Positions 1 through 11,936 of a stretch of 64,000 nt of DNA are shown in pieces. The number at the start of each line of letters is the position of its first letter. Position 1 is the stretch's first letter. Origin of the DNA: Sphaerotilus uruguayifluvii (GTDB lineage: Bacteria > Pseudomonadota > Gammaproteobacteria > Burkholderiales > Burkholderiaceae_C); assembly GCF_013294065.1 (NCBI RefSeq), contig NZ_JABSNM010000020.1, positions 36,550 through 100,549 on the forward strand, read 5' to 3'. The translations under genes and the position numbers were made by a program. Below the pieces are notes generated by a model. It was not told the DNA's origin. It saw only the letters and a list, made by a program, of their open reading frames with translations, and made no database searches.

Positions 1-399
1 CGCCTCGACAAGTGGCTCTGGGCCGCCCGCTTCTTCAAGACCCGCTCGCTGGCGGCCGACGAGATCGACCGAGGCCGGGTGCGCGTCAACGGCCAGGACG
101 CCAAGCCCTCGCGCGAGGTGCGCGCCGGCGACCGTGTCTCGGTGCGCCAGGGCGACTGCCCGACGCCGCGCGAGGTCGAGGTGCTCGGCCTGTCGGCGGT
201 GCGCGGGCCGGCCCCGCAGGCGCAGCTCCTCTACCGCGAGACGCCCGAGAGCGTGCTGGCCCAGGCCGAGTGGCGCGAGCGGCGCCACTACGCCGCCGAC
301 CCGGCGCTGAGCATCCAGCAGGGCCGCCCGACCAAGGCCGACCGGCGTCAGCTTGCCGACTGGCAGCGCTGGAGCGTGTCGCTCGACGACCTGGACTGA
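1..399 (+). CDS. hslR: Hsp15, S4-domain ribosome-associated heat-shock protein (5' end missing)
   Basis: The reading frame is open from the first base and ends at TGA 397-399, so 132 residues of the C-terminal part are visible. The start is outside the window, probably by only a few codons. The S4 RNA-binding fold opens at once with RLDKWLWAARFFKTRSLA, the family signature, followed by GRVRVNG and a KPSREV/GDRVSV stretch, then a basic tail. In other bacteria Hsp15 binds 50S subunits carrying a stalled nascent chain and helps recycle them. It is cytoplasmic and heat induced, which fits the grpE-dnaK-dnaJ operon 2.5 kb away. Its 3' end overlaps the convergent DUF5666 gene by about 50 bp. Confidence 0.9.
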   Translation, partial: RLDKWLWAARFFKTRSLAADEIDRGRVRVNGQDAKPSREVRAGDRVSVRQGDCPTPREVEVLGLSAVRGPAPQAQLLYRETPESVLAQAEWRERRHYAADPALSIQQGRPTKADRRQLADWQRWSVSLDDLD

Positions 400-2000
400 T
401 CCGCTGCAGTTCGCACGCCGGTCGAGCCGCTTCCGACGCCGGAATCGGCGACCGTCTCGCGCAGACGCACCTGCTGCGCCTGCAGGCGCAGCCCGTCGGC
501 CGACAGCAGGCCCTCGACCTCGATGCGCTGCGTCGTGCCGACCAGCGCGGCCAGCGCCTGCGCCGACAGCGGCGTGCGCCAATGGGTGCGCTCGTCCCAG
601 GCCACCGTCAGCGCCGCATCCCCGGGGCGATGGAGAAGCTGCAGCGTGCGCGCGACCGCGTCGAGCGCGGTGACCCGGCCGTGGCGGGTGAGACGGGCCG
701 AGGTGCCGCGCGGCTCGGGCAGACAGCGCACCGTCGCGGCCAGAACGCCACGCGACCCGACGGTGCCCGCGACCTCGACATACAGCCCGTTGGCCAGCGA
801 GGCCGTGCCGTTGCACGAGGCCAGGTCGATCGTCGTCTGCGCGTCCATCTGCACCCGGGTGTCGCGCACCCGGAAGCTGCGGCTCGTCACCGACCAGTCG
901 GTGACATTGCCCACCAGCAGCGCGGCGCTGCGGCTGGCCACCGCCTCGATGCGGCTGACGTGCCAGCGCGCGTCGGTGCCGCGCAGCGCCGTGACCCGCG
1001 CGTACAGGCCGTCGGCCGGCGACAGCGTCGCCGGCACGCGCTCGGTCGTGGCGTCGACCGTCATCGACACGCCGTCGAGGGTCAGCGCGCTGCCGCTCCA
1101 GCCGGCGATCAGGCCGACCCGCTCGAGACGCACGCCGGCCTGGGCCGACAGTTCGACCGGATCGGACTCGGCGCGCAGCGCCTGCAGCGACAGCCGCGTC
1201 GCGTCGAAGGCGCCGGCCTCGGCGAAGACCGTCGTGGCCACCCCGAGCGTGGCCGAGGCGCCGGCCGGCAGCGAGACCGCCAGGCTGCCGATGCGCACCG
1301 GCAGGCGGCCGTCGGTCCCGGCCGTGCCGACCGCGGTCACCGGCAGGTTCAGCCGCAGCGCCTCGAGCGTGGCCAGCGGCTCGATGCGGGTGGCCAGCAG
1401 GCGCAGGCCGGCGCCGCCGGCACTGGCCGGCACGCCCAGCACGATCGCGTGCACCTCGACCGCCTGCCCGATCGCGATCTGGTCGGCGCCGGTCCAGCTG
1501 CCGCCCAGCACGGTGACCGGGCCCAGCGCCGGATCGGCATTGACGACCACCGTCTGGCCCAGCACGCCCAGCGTCTCGTCGGTGCGCTCGCTGACGCGGC
1601 CGACCAGCGTCGGCCGGACCTCGATGCGCTCGAGCTGCAGCGCGCCGCCGGCCGCGGCGGCGTAGTCGAGCGCGACGCGCTGGCCGATCGCCATCTCGGT
1701 GCCGTCGCTGCCGCCGTCGGCGCGCTCGCGCTCGACCGCCGCGGCGCTGTCGTCATGGCGCACGCCGTCGACGACGACGCTGCCGAAGCCGGAGACGGTG
1801 CCCACGCTCTGCGCCGCCAGCACCGGGCTGCCGGTGCCGTTGCTGCCGACGCCGCCTCCGCCGCAGCCGCCGAGCCCGCCCGTGCCCAGCCCGGCCCCCA
1901 GGCCGAGCCAGCCCAGGCGCAGCGCGGTGGCCAGCACCTCGCGGCGCGAAGGCTCAGCCGGGGCCCTGGCCGGTGTCCGCGGCTCGCGCTCGATCCTCAT
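348..2000 (-). CDS. DUF5666-repeat protein, probable Tat-exported lipoprotein
   Basis: 550 residues. The start at 2000 ([10 protein letters not shown]) precedes a twin-arginine stretch (SRREVLATALRLGWLGLG) and a lipobox-like LGGC followed by a glycine run, suggesting Tat export and lipid anchoring. The rest is a succession of about four beta-rich repeats of DUF5666 type, each reading roughly as G-V, a value or standard form, then IGQ-V-V. Examples begin at VGTVSGFGSV, VGRVSERTDE, VGLIAGWSGS and HGRVTALDAV. No catalytic motif is visible and the function is unknown. Its start lies inside the end of the upstream DUF6502 gene (47-bp overlap), so the two are probably co-translated. The 3' end runs into hslR on the other strand. 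Confidence 0.8.
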   Translation of the reverse strand: MRIEREPRTPARAPAEPSRREVLATALRLGWLGLGAGLGTGGLGGCGGGGVGSNGTGSPVLAAQSVGTVSGFGSVVVDGVRHDDSAAAVERERADGGSDGTEMAIGQRVALDYAAAAGGALQLERIEVRPTLVGRVSERTDETLGVLGQTVVVNADPALGPVTVLGGSWTGADQIAIGQAVEVHAIVLGVPASAGGAGLRLLATRIEPLATLEALRLNLPVTAVGTAGTDGRLPVRIGSLAVSLPAGASATLGVATTVFAEAGAFDATRLSLQALRAESDPVELSAQAGVRLERVGLIAGWSGSALTLDGVSMTVDATTERVPATLSPADGLYARVTALRGTDARWHVSRIEAVASRSAALLVGNVTDWSVTSRSFRVRDTRVQMDAQTTIDLASCNGTASLANGLYVEVAGTVGSRGVLAATVRCLPEPRGTSARLTRHGRVTALDAVARTLQLLHRPGDAALTVAWDERTHWRTPLSAQALAALVGTTQRIEVEGLLSADGLRLQAQQVRLRETVADSGVGSGSTGVRTAADQSRSSSDTLQRCQSAS

Positions 2001-2829
2001 CTCCGTCCTCCATGTAGAAATAGCTGCCGAAGCGCATGCGCGCGGCGCCGCCGCGACCGGCGGCGGCATCGTCGGCCAGCCGGCGCTCGGCCTCGTGCAC
2101 CATGCGCTGCAGGGCCTCGGCCCAGATCTCGCGCGCGACGTCGCCCAGCTCGGCCGCGGCCTGCGCCGACAGGCCCTCGGCGAAGACGCTCTGCTCGAGC
2201 AGGCGCGCCAGCGGATCCTCGCAGGCCAGGTTGCGCACCGCCGCGGCGAGGTGGTCGGCGACGTTGACCGCCATGGCCTGCGCCGCGGCCGGATCGCGCC
2301 CGGGCAGCACGAAGCGGTCCGACAGCCGCAGCACCTCGTCGCCGTCCTCGCGCACCAGGCCCAGCCGGCCGAGCTCCTGCAGCAGCGTGCGCGGATGCAC
2401 GTCGCGGCAGACCTCGCGCGCCAGCGCCTCGAAGCTCGGCGCCGGCCCCTGGCGCGGCAGCCGCTCGAGCACGCGGCCGGCCGCGTCGCGGCAGCCGGCA
2501 TCGGTGATCCAGCGGGTGAACAGCATCGCCGCCGGCGTCGGCGCCAGGTCGCGCTCGACCGGGGTCTCGGCCTGCAGCGCGCGCACGTCCTTGCGGTGCA
2601 CGCCGCTGAGCACGCTCAGCGCCGAGTCGGTGACGCGCTGGCCGCGCCGGCTCAGCTCGCCTCGGGCCTCGTCCAGGTAGACCCGCTTGAGGGTGCGCAC
2701 CAGCGACCCGATCGGCACGCCATGACCGAGCAGCCAGCGCACCAGCGGCGCCAGCATGACCGCCGCGTCGGCCAGCACGGGCGCGGACGGATCGGCTGCA
2801 GGGTCGGATTCGGAAAAGGGAACGCTCAT
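1954..2829 (-). CDS. DUF6502 family protein
   Basis: 291 residues from ATG 2829 ([10 protein letters not shown]). An ATG at 2850 and one farther upstream are in frame but extend towards the grpE promoter. The protein is soluble and alpha-helical with no signal peptide. Recognisable features are [27 protein letters not shown] followed by a region resembling a winged helix ([20 protein letters not shown]), which matches DUF6502 as I remember it. A DNA-binding or regulatory role is suggested only by that helix-turn-helix look. It overlaps and probably precedes DUF5666 in one transcript, and it is divergent from grpE. Confidence 0.7.
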   Translation of the reverse strand: MSVPFSESDPAADPSAPVLADAAVMLAPLVRWLLGHGVPIGSLVRTLKRVYLDEARGELSRRGQRVTDSALSVLSGVHRKDVRALQAETPVERDLAPTPAAMLFTRWITDAGCRDAAGRVLERLPRQGPAPSFEALAREVCRDVHPRTLLQELGRLGLVREDGDEVLRLSDRFVLPGRDPAAAQAMAVNVADHLAAAVRNLACEDPLARLLEQSVFAEGLSAQAAAELGDVAREIWAEALQRMVHEAERRLADDAAAGRGGAARMRFGSYFYMEDGDEDRARAADTGQGPG

Positions 2830-2904
2830 GATCAGCGTGACAGTTTGCATGAAACCGCGGCGACCCCGTCCGGCGCGCCGGACGATGTCGCGCGCGCGGG
2901 CCCT

Positions 2905-2932
2905 CTTGAAGCCTGTCCGGCCATCCCCATGT
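2905..2932 (+). promoter_or_regulatory. Sigma-32 (heat-shock) promoter of grpE-dnaK-dnaJ
   Basis: CTTGAA at 2905-2910 and CCCCATGT at 2925-2932 are separated by 14 bases, matching the RpoH consensus CTTGAA-N(11-16)-CCCCATnT at every defined position. It lies 40 bp upstream of the grpE ATG, on the same strand, in the grpE/DUF6502 divergent gap. Confidence 0.85.
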
Positions 2933-2971
2933 CGCACCGGGATGCCGCCGCAGGCGGCCGAGGAAACGACC

Positions 2972-3529
2972 ATGTCCGACACGCAGAACACCCCGCCCTT
3001 CCCCGACACCGAACCGTCCGCGATGAACGGCGACGCGGCCGCCCAGGCCGCCGATCCCGCCGCCGAGGCGCTGGCCCGCGTGGCCGAGCTCGAGGCGAAG
3101 AACGTCGAGCTCGCCGATGCCTACCTGCGCGCCAAGGCCGAGATGGAGAACATCCGCCGCCGCGCCGACGAGGAGATCGCCAAGTCGCGCAAGTTCGCGG
3201 TCGAGTCCTTCGCCGAGAGCCTGCTGCCGGTGCGCGACAGCCTGGAGGCCGCCATCGCCGCGCAGACCGCCGGCCAGGGCACGCCCGAGCAGCAGCTCGA
3301 GGGCGTGCAGGCGACGCTGCGCCAGCTCTCGCAGGCGCTCGAGCGCAACAAGGTCGTCGAGGTCAACCCGCCCGCCGGCACGAAGTTCGATCCGCACCAG
3401 CATCAGGCCATCAGCATGGTGCCGGCCGATCAGGATCCCAACACCGTGGTGAGCGTGCTGCAGAAGGGCTACCTGATCGCCGAGCGCGTGCTGCGCCCGG
3501 CGCTCGTGATGGTCGCCGCGCCGAAGTGA
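2972..3529 (+). CDS. grpE: Nucleotide exchange factor GrpE
   Basis: 185 residues. The ATG at 2972 follows GAGGAAACGACC, a good ribosome-binding site. An upstream in-frame ATG at 2756 would carry the sigma-32 promoter inside the gene and is rejected. An acidic N-terminus is followed by the long coiled coil (residues about 30-75, with [22 protein letters not shown]) and the C-terminal beta domain with [13 protein letters not shown] and [18 protein letters not shown], all diagnostic. GrpE releases ADP from DnaK and acts as the thermosensor of the cycle. It is the first gene of grpE-dnaK-dnaJ. Confidence 0.97.
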   Translation: MSDTQNTPPFPDTEPSAMNGDAAAQAADPAAEALARVAELEAKNVELADAYLRAKAEMENIRRRADEEIAKSRKFAVESFAESLLPVRDSLEAAIAAQTAGQGTPEQQLEGVQATLRQLSQALERNKVVEVNPPAGTKFDPHQHQAISMVPADQDPNTVVSVLQKGYLIAERVLRPALVMVAAPK

Positions 3530-3593
3530 GCCGGTCCGCGTCCGATCGCGGCGAAAGACCCTGAGCCAGACCAAGAAAAGCGCATGACCGGCT

Positions 3594-3621
3594 CTTGAAA
3601 GACGCCGGTCCATCCGCAGAT
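3594..3621 (+). promoter_or_regulatory. Possible second sigma-32 promoter before dnaK
   Basis: CTTGAAA at 3594-3600 is followed, 14 bases after CTTGAA, by CCGCAGAT at 3614-3621 (six of eight matches to CCCCATnT). It lies in the 132-bp grpE-dnaK gap, about 40 bp before the dnaK ATG. The -35 is perfect and the -10 degenerate, so this is a candidate only. Confidence 0.4.
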
Positions 3622-3661
3622 CAGCCAGCAACCAGACAAATTTCCCGGAGTCAGAAACACC

Positions 3662-5605
<1,944 letters not shown>

Positions 5606-5748
5606 TGGCCCCGGGCGTGGCGGGCTGCGCGGCGTGAGCCCGCGCCGCCCCGCCCTCGTGCCTGTCGCCGCGCTCGAGTCGCCGGTCCTCGCGGGCCGGT
5701 GCCGCTCGGCGCGGCGTTCCTGTTTCACCGCTGGCGGACCCCCATCCC

Positions 5749-6897
5749 ATGGCAAAGCGTGACTACTACGAAGTCCTTGGCCTCGCCAAGGGCGCGAGCG
5801 AAGACGACATCAAGAAGGCCTATCGCAAGCTGGCGATGAAGTACCACCCTGACCGCAATCAGGGTGAAGGCGCGAAGGTGGCCGAGGAGAAGTTCAAGGA
5901 GGCCAAGGAGGCCTACGAGATGCTCTCCGACGCCCAGAAGCGCCAGGCCTACGACCAGTTCGGCCATGCCGGCGTCGATCCGAACGCCGGCGGCTTCCGT
6001 CCGGGCGGCCCGGAGGGCTTCGGCGGCGGCGGCTTCGCCGAGGCCTTCGGCGACATCTTCGGCGACATCTTCGGCCAGGGCGGCGGCGGCCGGCGGGGCG
6101 GCGGCCAGCAGGTCTACCGCGGCGCCGACCTCTCCTACGCGATGGAGATCACGCTGGAGGAAGCGGCGCTGGGCAAGGAGACGCAGATCCGCATCCCGAC
6201 CTGGGAGGAATGCGAGACCTGCCACGGCTCCGGCGCCAAGCCCGGCACCAGCGCCAAGACCTGCTCGACCTGCCACGGCTCGGGCACCGTCCACCTGCGC
6301 CAGGGCTTCTTCAGCATCCAGCAGACCTGCCCGCACTGCCACGGCACCGGCAAGATCATTCCCGAGCCCTGCACCACCTGCGGCGGCCAGGGCAAGGTCA
6401 AGAAGCAGAAGACGCTCGAGGTCAAGATCCCGGCCGGCATCAACGAGGGCCAGCGCATCGCGCTGCGCGGCCACGGCGAGCCCGGCACGCACGGCGGCCC
6501 TCCGGGCGACCTGTACGTCGAGATCCGCATCAAGCAGCACGACATCTTCGAGCGCGACGGCGACGACCTGCACTGCACCGTGCCGGTCAGCGTCATCACC
6601 GCATCGCTCGGAGGCACCGTCTCGGTGCCCACGCTCGGCGGCGAGGCGGAGATCGAGCTGCCCGAGGGCACGCAGCACGGCAAGACCTTCCGGCTGCGCG
6701 GCAAGGGCATCAAGGGCATCCGCTCGAACTACCCCGGCGATCTGTACTGCCACATCCAGGTCGAGATCCCGGTCAAGCTCACCGAGCACCAGCGCAAGCT
6801 GCTCAAGGAACTCGACGAGTCGCTCAAGAAGGGCGGCGACAAGCACTCGCCGAACGCGAAGAGCTGGACCGATCGCATGAAGGACCTGTTCAAGTAA
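5749..6897 (+). CDS. dnaJ: Chaperone DnaJ (type I Hsp40)
   Basis: 382 residues. The J domain (1-70) contains the HPD motif in YHPDRN, followed by a Gly/Phe-rich linker (residues about 75-120). Four CxxCxGxG zinc-binding repeats follow: [24 protein letters not shown] and CTTCGGQG. The C-terminal substrate-binding domains end at [10 protein letters not shown]. It stimulates DnaK ATP hydrolysis and delivers substrates. It sits 143 bp after dnaK, and the operon ends at the terminator just downstream. Confidence 0.98.
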   Translation: MAKRDYYEVLGLAKGASEDDIKKAYRKLAMKYHPDRNQGEGAKVAEEKFKEAKEAYEMLSDAQKRQAYDQFGHAGVDPNAGGFRPGGPEGFGGGGFAEAFGDIFGDIFGQGGGGRRGGGQQVYRGADLSYAMEITLEEAALGKETQIRIPTWEECETCHGSGAKPGTSAKTCSTCHGSGTVHLRQGFFSIQQTCPHCHGTGKIIPEPCTTCGGQGKVKKQKTLEVKIPAGINEGQRIALRGHGEPGTHGGPPGDLYVEIRIKQHDIFERDGDDLHCTVPVSVITASLGGTVSVPTLGGEAEIELPEGTQHGKTFRLRGKGIKGIRSNYPGDLYCHIQVEIPVKLTEHQRKLLKELDESLKKGGDKHSPNAKSWTDRMKDLFK

Positions 6898-6933
6898 AGG
6901 TCAGCCTTCGCCTCGGGCGAGGGATATCCTCCG

Positions 6934-6961
6934 GGCGTGCCACGATGTGGCACGCCTTTTT
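6934..6961 (+). terminator. Rho-independent terminator of grpE-dnaK-dnaJ
   Basis: A perfect 10-bp stem, GGCGTGCCAC / GTGGCACGCC, with a GAT loop is followed directly by five T (6957-6961). It lies 36 bp after the dnaJ stop. Confidence 0.93.
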
Positions 6962-7003
6962 CTTGCGTGCCCACAACGAATCGATCGAAGGAAGGATGTC
7001 CTG

Positions 7004-7426
7004 ATGCCCTGCGTGCCCGTGCCCCCGATGAACACCGCCGCCGCCGGCGACGTGTTCGCCCAGATGACCGAGCTGGCCTTCTCGGTGCCCTTCGTCGTCA
7101 GCCACCGGCTGACACGCATGGCGCTGGCCGGTCCGAACCCCTCGGCGCGCGACCGCAAGGAGTTCATGACGATGGGGCTGGAGAAGGTCACCGCCTTCCA
7201 GCAGTCCTGGCTGGCGATGATGTGGACCGGCGCCGGCGTCTCGCAGGAGATGGTGGCCGCCGGCCTGCGCTGGTGGATGATGCCGTGGTCCTCGGCGCCG
7301 GCCAGCAAGGCGATGGAGGTGATGCACCAGGCGCCGATGAAGGTCGCCAGCGCCGGGCTGAAGCCGGTCAGCCGGCGTGCCGGCGCCAACGCGCGCCGGC
7401 TCTCGCGCAGCGCCCCGCGGCCCTGA
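7004..7426 (+). CDS. Polyhydroxyalkanoate granule-associated phasin-like protein
   Basis: 140 residues. The start at 7004 is fixed by AGGAAGGA seven bases upstream; ATG 7028 is an alternative. The protein has an N-terminal helix (FAQMTELAFSVPFVVSHRL), a conserved-looking ANPSARDRKEF-like segment (here GPNPSARDRKEFMTM), a Trp-rich amphipathic region (FQQSWLAMMW, LRWWMMPW) and a basic tail. This matches the small phasins annotated in Burkholderiales that coat PHB granules and control their size. It stands alone after the dnaJ terminator. Phasin assignment is by resemblance; the PHB-oligomer hydrolase at 23.5 kb supports PHB metabolism in this organism. Confidence 0.7.
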   Translation: MPCVPVPPMNTAAAGDVFAQMTELAFSVPFVVSHRLTRMALAGPNPSARDRKEFMTMGLEKVTAFQQSWLAMMWTGAGVSQEMVAAGLRWWMMPWSSAPASKAMEVMHQAPMKVASAGLKPVSRRAGANARRLSRSAPRP

Positions 7427-7454
7427 GCCGGCGACTGCCCCGGCCTCGGCCCGC

Positions 7455-8648
<1,194 letters not shown>

Positions 8649-8650
8649 GC

Positions 8651-9844
8651 TCAGAACGCCGCCAGCCCAGTGATCGCGCGGCCCAGGATCAGCGCGTGGA
8701 TGTCGTGCGTGCCCTCGTAGGTGTTGACCACCTCGAGGTTGACCAGGTGGCGCGCCACGCCGAATTCGTCCGAGATGCCGTTGCCGCCGAGCATGTCGCG
8801 TGCGGTGCGGGCGATGTCGAGCGCCTTGCCGCAGGAGTTGCGCTTCATGATCGAGGTGATCTCGACCGAGGCGCTGCCCTCGTCCTTCATCCGGCCCAGG
8901 CGCAGGCAGCCCTGCAGGCCCAGCGTGATCTCGGTCAGCATGTCGGCGAGCTTCTTCTGCACCAGCTGGTTGGCCGCCAGCGGCTTGCCGAACTGCTTGC
9001 GGTCGAGCGTGTACTGGCGCGCCGTCTCCAGGCAGAACTCGGCCGCACCCAGCGCGCCCCAGGCGATGCCGTAGCGGGCGCTGTTCAGGCAGGTGAACGG
9101 GCCCTTCAGGCCACGCACCTCGGGGAAGGCGTTCTCCTCCGGGCAGAAGACCTCGTCCATGACGATCTCGCCGGTGATCGACGCGCGCAGGCCGACCTTG
9201 CCGTGGATCGCCGGGGCGGAGAGGCCCTTCCAGCCCTTCTCCAGCACGAAGCCGCGGATCTGGCCCTCGTCGTCCTTGGCCCAGACCACGAAGACGTCGG
9301 CAATCGGCGAGTTGGTGATCCACATCTTCGAGCCGCTCAGGCTGTAGCCGCCGTCGACCTTGCGGGCGCGCGTCACCATGCTGCCGGGATCGCTGCCGTG
9401 GTTCGGCTCGGTCAGGCCGAAGCAGCCGATCCACTCGCCGGTGGCGAGCTTCGGCAGGTACTTCTGCTTCGTGGCCTCGCTGCCGAACTCGTTGATCGGG
9501 ACCATCACCAGCGAGGACTGCACGCTCATCATCGAGCGGTAGCCCGAGTCGACGCGCTCGACCTCTCGGGCGATCAGGCCGTAGCTGACGTAGTTCAGGC
9601 CGGCGCCGCCGTACTGCTCGGGGATCGTGGGCCCGAGCAGGCCCAGCTCGCCCATCTCGCGGAAGATGGCCGCGTCGGTGCGCTCGTGGCGGAAGGCCTC
9701 GGTGACACGCGGCATCAGCCGATCCTGGCAGTAGGCGCGCGCGGCGTCGCGCACCGCGCGCTCGTCGTCGAGGAGCTGGCTGTCGAGCAGCAGCGGGTCG
9801 TTCCACTGGAAGGAAGCGCGGGACGTGCGGGGGGTGCTGGCCAT
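8651..9844 (-). CDS. gcdH: Glutaryl-CoA dehydrogenase
   Basis: 397 residues. The start ATG at 9844 gives [17 protein letters not shown], the usual start of the family. The acyl-CoA dehydrogenase fold shows the FAD/substrate signature [16 protein letters not shown], and the C-terminal [19 protein letters not shown] carries the catalytic Glu and is nearly the same in mitochondrial GCDH. The flavoenzyme oxidises and decarboxylates glutaryl-CoA to crotonyl-CoA in lysine, tryptophan and glutarate breakdown. It is first of a two-gene unit with the CoA-transferase and is divergent from a LysR regulator. Confidence 0.95.
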   Translation of the reverse strand: MASTPRTSRASFQWNDPLLLDSQLLDDERAVRDAARAYCQDRLMPRVTEAFRHERTDAAIFREMGELGLLGPTIPEQYGGAGLNYVSYGLIAREVERVDSGYRSMMSVQSSLVMVPINEFGSEATKQKYLPKLATGEWIGCFGLTEPNHGSDPGSMVTRARKVDGGYSLSGSKMWITNSPIADVFVVWAKDDEGQIRGFVLEKGWKGLSAPAIHGKVGLRASITGEIVMDEVFCPEENAFPEVRGLKGPFTCLNSARYGIAWGALGAAEFCLETARQYTLDRKQFGKPLAANQLVQKKLADMLTEITLGLQGCLRLGRMKDEGSASVEITSIMKRNSCGKALDIARTARDMLGGNGISDEFGVARHLVNLEVVNTYEGTHDIHALILGRAITGLAAF

Positions 9845-9916
9845 GACGGAGGCTCCTCGAAGGTTCTGAAGTTCGATGGATGCAATCCTATGGAGCCCGG
9901 CGTGCAGGCACAACCG

Positions 9917-9937
9917 AATAATATGCATCGATCTATT
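9917..9937. promoter_or_regulatory. AT-rich imperfect dyad between gcdH and the LysR gene
   Basis: AATA at 9917-9920 and TATT at 9934-9937 flank a core with the ATGCAT palindrome, in a 121-bp divergent gap that is otherwise GC-rich. The placement and the symmetric AT ends suit a LysR-type operator or overlapping promoters. The motif is not a textbook match. Confidence 0.4.
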
Positions 9938-9965
9938 CCATGAACGCACTCCGAGATCGTCCCCG

Positions 9966-10901
9966 ATGAGCGAACTCTCCCGCCGCCGCCTGCCCGGCAC
10001 GACCGCGCTGGCCGTCTTCGAGGCCGCCGCGCGCCACGAGAGCTTCACCCGCGCCGCCGAGGAGCTGGCGATGACGCAGAGCGCGGTCTGCCGTCAGGTC
10101 GCGGGGCTGGAGGCGCTGCTGGACGTCAAGCTGTTTCGCCGCACCCGCCGCGGCGTGCGCCTGACCGAGGCCGGCAGCAGCTACGCGCTGCGGGTGGCCG
10201 ACTGGCTCGACACGCTGGAGCGCGACACCCGCGAGCTGATGGCCGGCGCCGGGCGGGTGCCGGTGATCGAGCTGGCGGTGGTGCCCACCTTCGCCACCTG
10301 CTGGCTGCTGCCGCGGCTGCCGGCCTTCCGGCCCGGGCGGGTGCAGGTCAACCTGCACAGCCGCACCCGCCCCTTCCTGTTCGACGAGACCCGGCTGGAC
10401 GCGGCCATTCACGCCGGCGACGGCCACTGGCCGGGCTGCATCAGCCGGCCGATCCTGTCGGAGCGGCTGATCCCGGTGGCCAGCGCAGGCCTGCTGGTCG
10501 CGCACGGCCTGGCGCCGGACGGCCCGCCGCTGCCGGCCGAGGCGCTGGCGCGGCTGCCGCGCCTGCAGCAGACCACCCGGCCGCTGGCCTGGCGGCGCTG
10601 GTTCGCCGCCGCCGGCCTGCGGGTGTCCGACGACCAGAGCGGGCCCGCCTACGAGCAGTTCTCGATGAGCGTGCAGGCCGCCGCGCTCGGCCTGGGCGTG
10701 GCGCTGGTGCCGGACTTCGCCGCGGCCGCCGCGCTGGCCGACGGCCGCCTGCGCGGCGTGGCCGCCGCGCTCGACAGCGAGCTGGCCTACCACTATGTCG
10801 TGCCCGAATCCCATGCCGACGACGCGCTGCTGCGCGAGTTCGGCGACTGGCTGGAGGCTCAGGCCCGCCTGCCTGCACCGGACGGTGACCGGCCCGCCTG
10901 A
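9966..10901 (+). CDS. LysR-family regulator, probable glutarate-pathway activator (GcdR-like)
   Basis: 311 residues from ATG 9966 ([25 protein letters not shown]). The helix-turn-helix occupies residues 8-65 ([24 protein letters not shown], then [15 protein letters not shown]). The periplasmic-binding-fold effector domain fills the rest, with [12 protein letters not shown] near the C-terminus as in the GcvA/TrpI branch. Divergent placement next to gcdH suggests control of that operon, with glutarate or a CoA ester as possible effector; this is inference from position. An in-frame extension to 9876 would run through the probable operator. Confidence 0.88.
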   Translation: MSELSRRRLPGTTALAVFEAAARHESFTRAAEELAMTQSAVCRQVAGLEALLDVKLFRRTRRGVRLTEAGSSYALRVADWLDTLERDTRELMAGAGRVPVIELAVVPTFATCWLLPRLPAFRPGRVQVNLHSRTRPFLFDETRLDAAIHAGDGHWPGCISRPILSERLIPVASAGLLVAHGLAPDGPPLPAEALARLPRLQQTTRPLAWRRWFAAAGLRVSDDQSGPAYEQFSMSVQAAALGLGVALVPDFAAAAALADGRLRGVAAALDSELAYHYVVPESHADDALLREFGDWLEAQARLPAPDGDRPA

Positions 10902-11057
10902 CCGGCGTCAAGAAGGCACGATGAAACGCCATCCGACCGGTCGGACTCCCGGCGGACTGCGGATCGAACCCCCTGTGCACGGCGCATGGATCTGAAAGAA
11001 TGGCCGATCCTGCGCTGCGCCATCCGGTCACACATCTATTCCATCCAGTACCACGAC

Positions 11058-11936
11058 ATGCTCAAGCCCCTGCGCCTGCTCATCTGGCTCGGCCTGGTCC
11101 TGGCGACGACCTGCGCCGTGATCGTGATGATCGGACGCATGAGCCCCGACGAGCCCGCATCGCCATCGCGCCAGCTGCGGGTGGGCTATGCGATCGAGGC
11201 GCCCTACGCCTTCCGTGACATCGGCGGCGGCCTGCACGGGGAGTCGGTCGACGTGCTGCGTGCCGCGCTGCGTCGGCTCGGCCGGCCCGAGCCGATCTGG
11301 ATCCATGCCGAGTTCCCGACGCTGCTCCACGAGCTGCGCATGGGGCGCATCGACGTGATCGCCGCCGGGCTGTTCGTCACGCCGGCGCGCGCCGCGCAGG
11401 TGGCCTTCACCCGGCCGACCGCGGCGGTGCAGCCGGCGCTGCTGGTCGGCCTGGGCAATCCGGAGCAGCTGCACGCGCTGCAGGACCTGGTGGTGCGCCC
11501 CCGGCTGCGGCTGGCGGTCATCGACCGCTCGGTCGAGGCGGGCCAGGCGCTCGAGGCCGGGATGCCCGACGAGCGGCTGCTGCGTCTGCCGGATGCGGCC
11601 GGCGGGCTGGACGCGGTGCGCAGCGGCCGGGCTGCCGCCTTCATGCTGTCGGCCCCGGCGCTGCAGTGGGCGCTGGCGCAGCCCGGCACGCCGGCCGGCG
11701 AGCTGGCCCGCCCCTTCTCGCCGCCGACCGGCAGCTCGCTCGGTCTGCCGGCGCTGGCGATGCGCCGGGGCGACCCGCTGCGCGACCAGATCGACCAGGT
11801 GCTGGCCACCTATGTCGGCAGCCAGGAGCACCTGGAGCTGGTGCGCCAGTACGGCTTCCGCGAAAGCGAGATCGCGCCGGTGCGTGGCACTCATCCTCCG
11901 GGCGACCCGGCGACCAACGCCGAGGCAGAGCGGTGA
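11058..11936 (+). CDS. Membrane-anchored extracellular solute-binding protein (family 3-like)
   Basis: 292 residues. One N-terminal membrane segment (LLIWLGLVLATTCAVIVMI, residues about 6-26) is followed by a periplasmic domain with the family-3 pattern: LRVGYAIEAPYAFRD, a VDVLRAALRRLG helix, GRIDVIAAGLFVTPARAAQVAFTRP and a late IDQVLATYVGS helix. No lipobox is seen, so it is tethered by an uncleaved anchor. No transporter genes adjoin it. Its stop overlaps the start of the next gene, a GGDEF/EAL protein, so it probably acts as a ligand sensor for that protein. No clear ribosome-binding site is visible; a start at 10986 is possible but adds an unlikely hydrophilic leader. Confidence 0.75.
   Translation: MLKPLRLLIWLGLVLATTCAVIVMIGRMSPDEPASPSRQLRVGYAIEAPYAFRDIGGGLHGESVDVLRAALRRLGRPEPIWIHAEFPTLLHELRMGRIDVIAAGLFVTPARAAQVAFTRPTAAVQPALLVGLGNPEQLHALQDLVVRPRLRLAVIDRSVEAGQALEAGMPDERLLRLPDAAGGLDAVRSGRAAAFMLSAPALQWALAQPGTPAGELARPFSPPTGSSLGLPALAMRRGDPLRDQIDQVLATYVGSQEHLELVRQYGFRESEIAPVRGTHPPGDPATNAEAER

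Noticed and set aside
2830..2971. CIRCE/HrcA operator before grpE
   Set aside because: The characteristic nine-base inverted repeat with a nine-base spacer is not there; the sigma-32 promoter explains heat control.
10986..11057. 24-residue extension of the solute-binding protein
   Set aside because: No ribosome-binding site and no conserved-looking sequence before the membrane anchor; kept only as an alternative.
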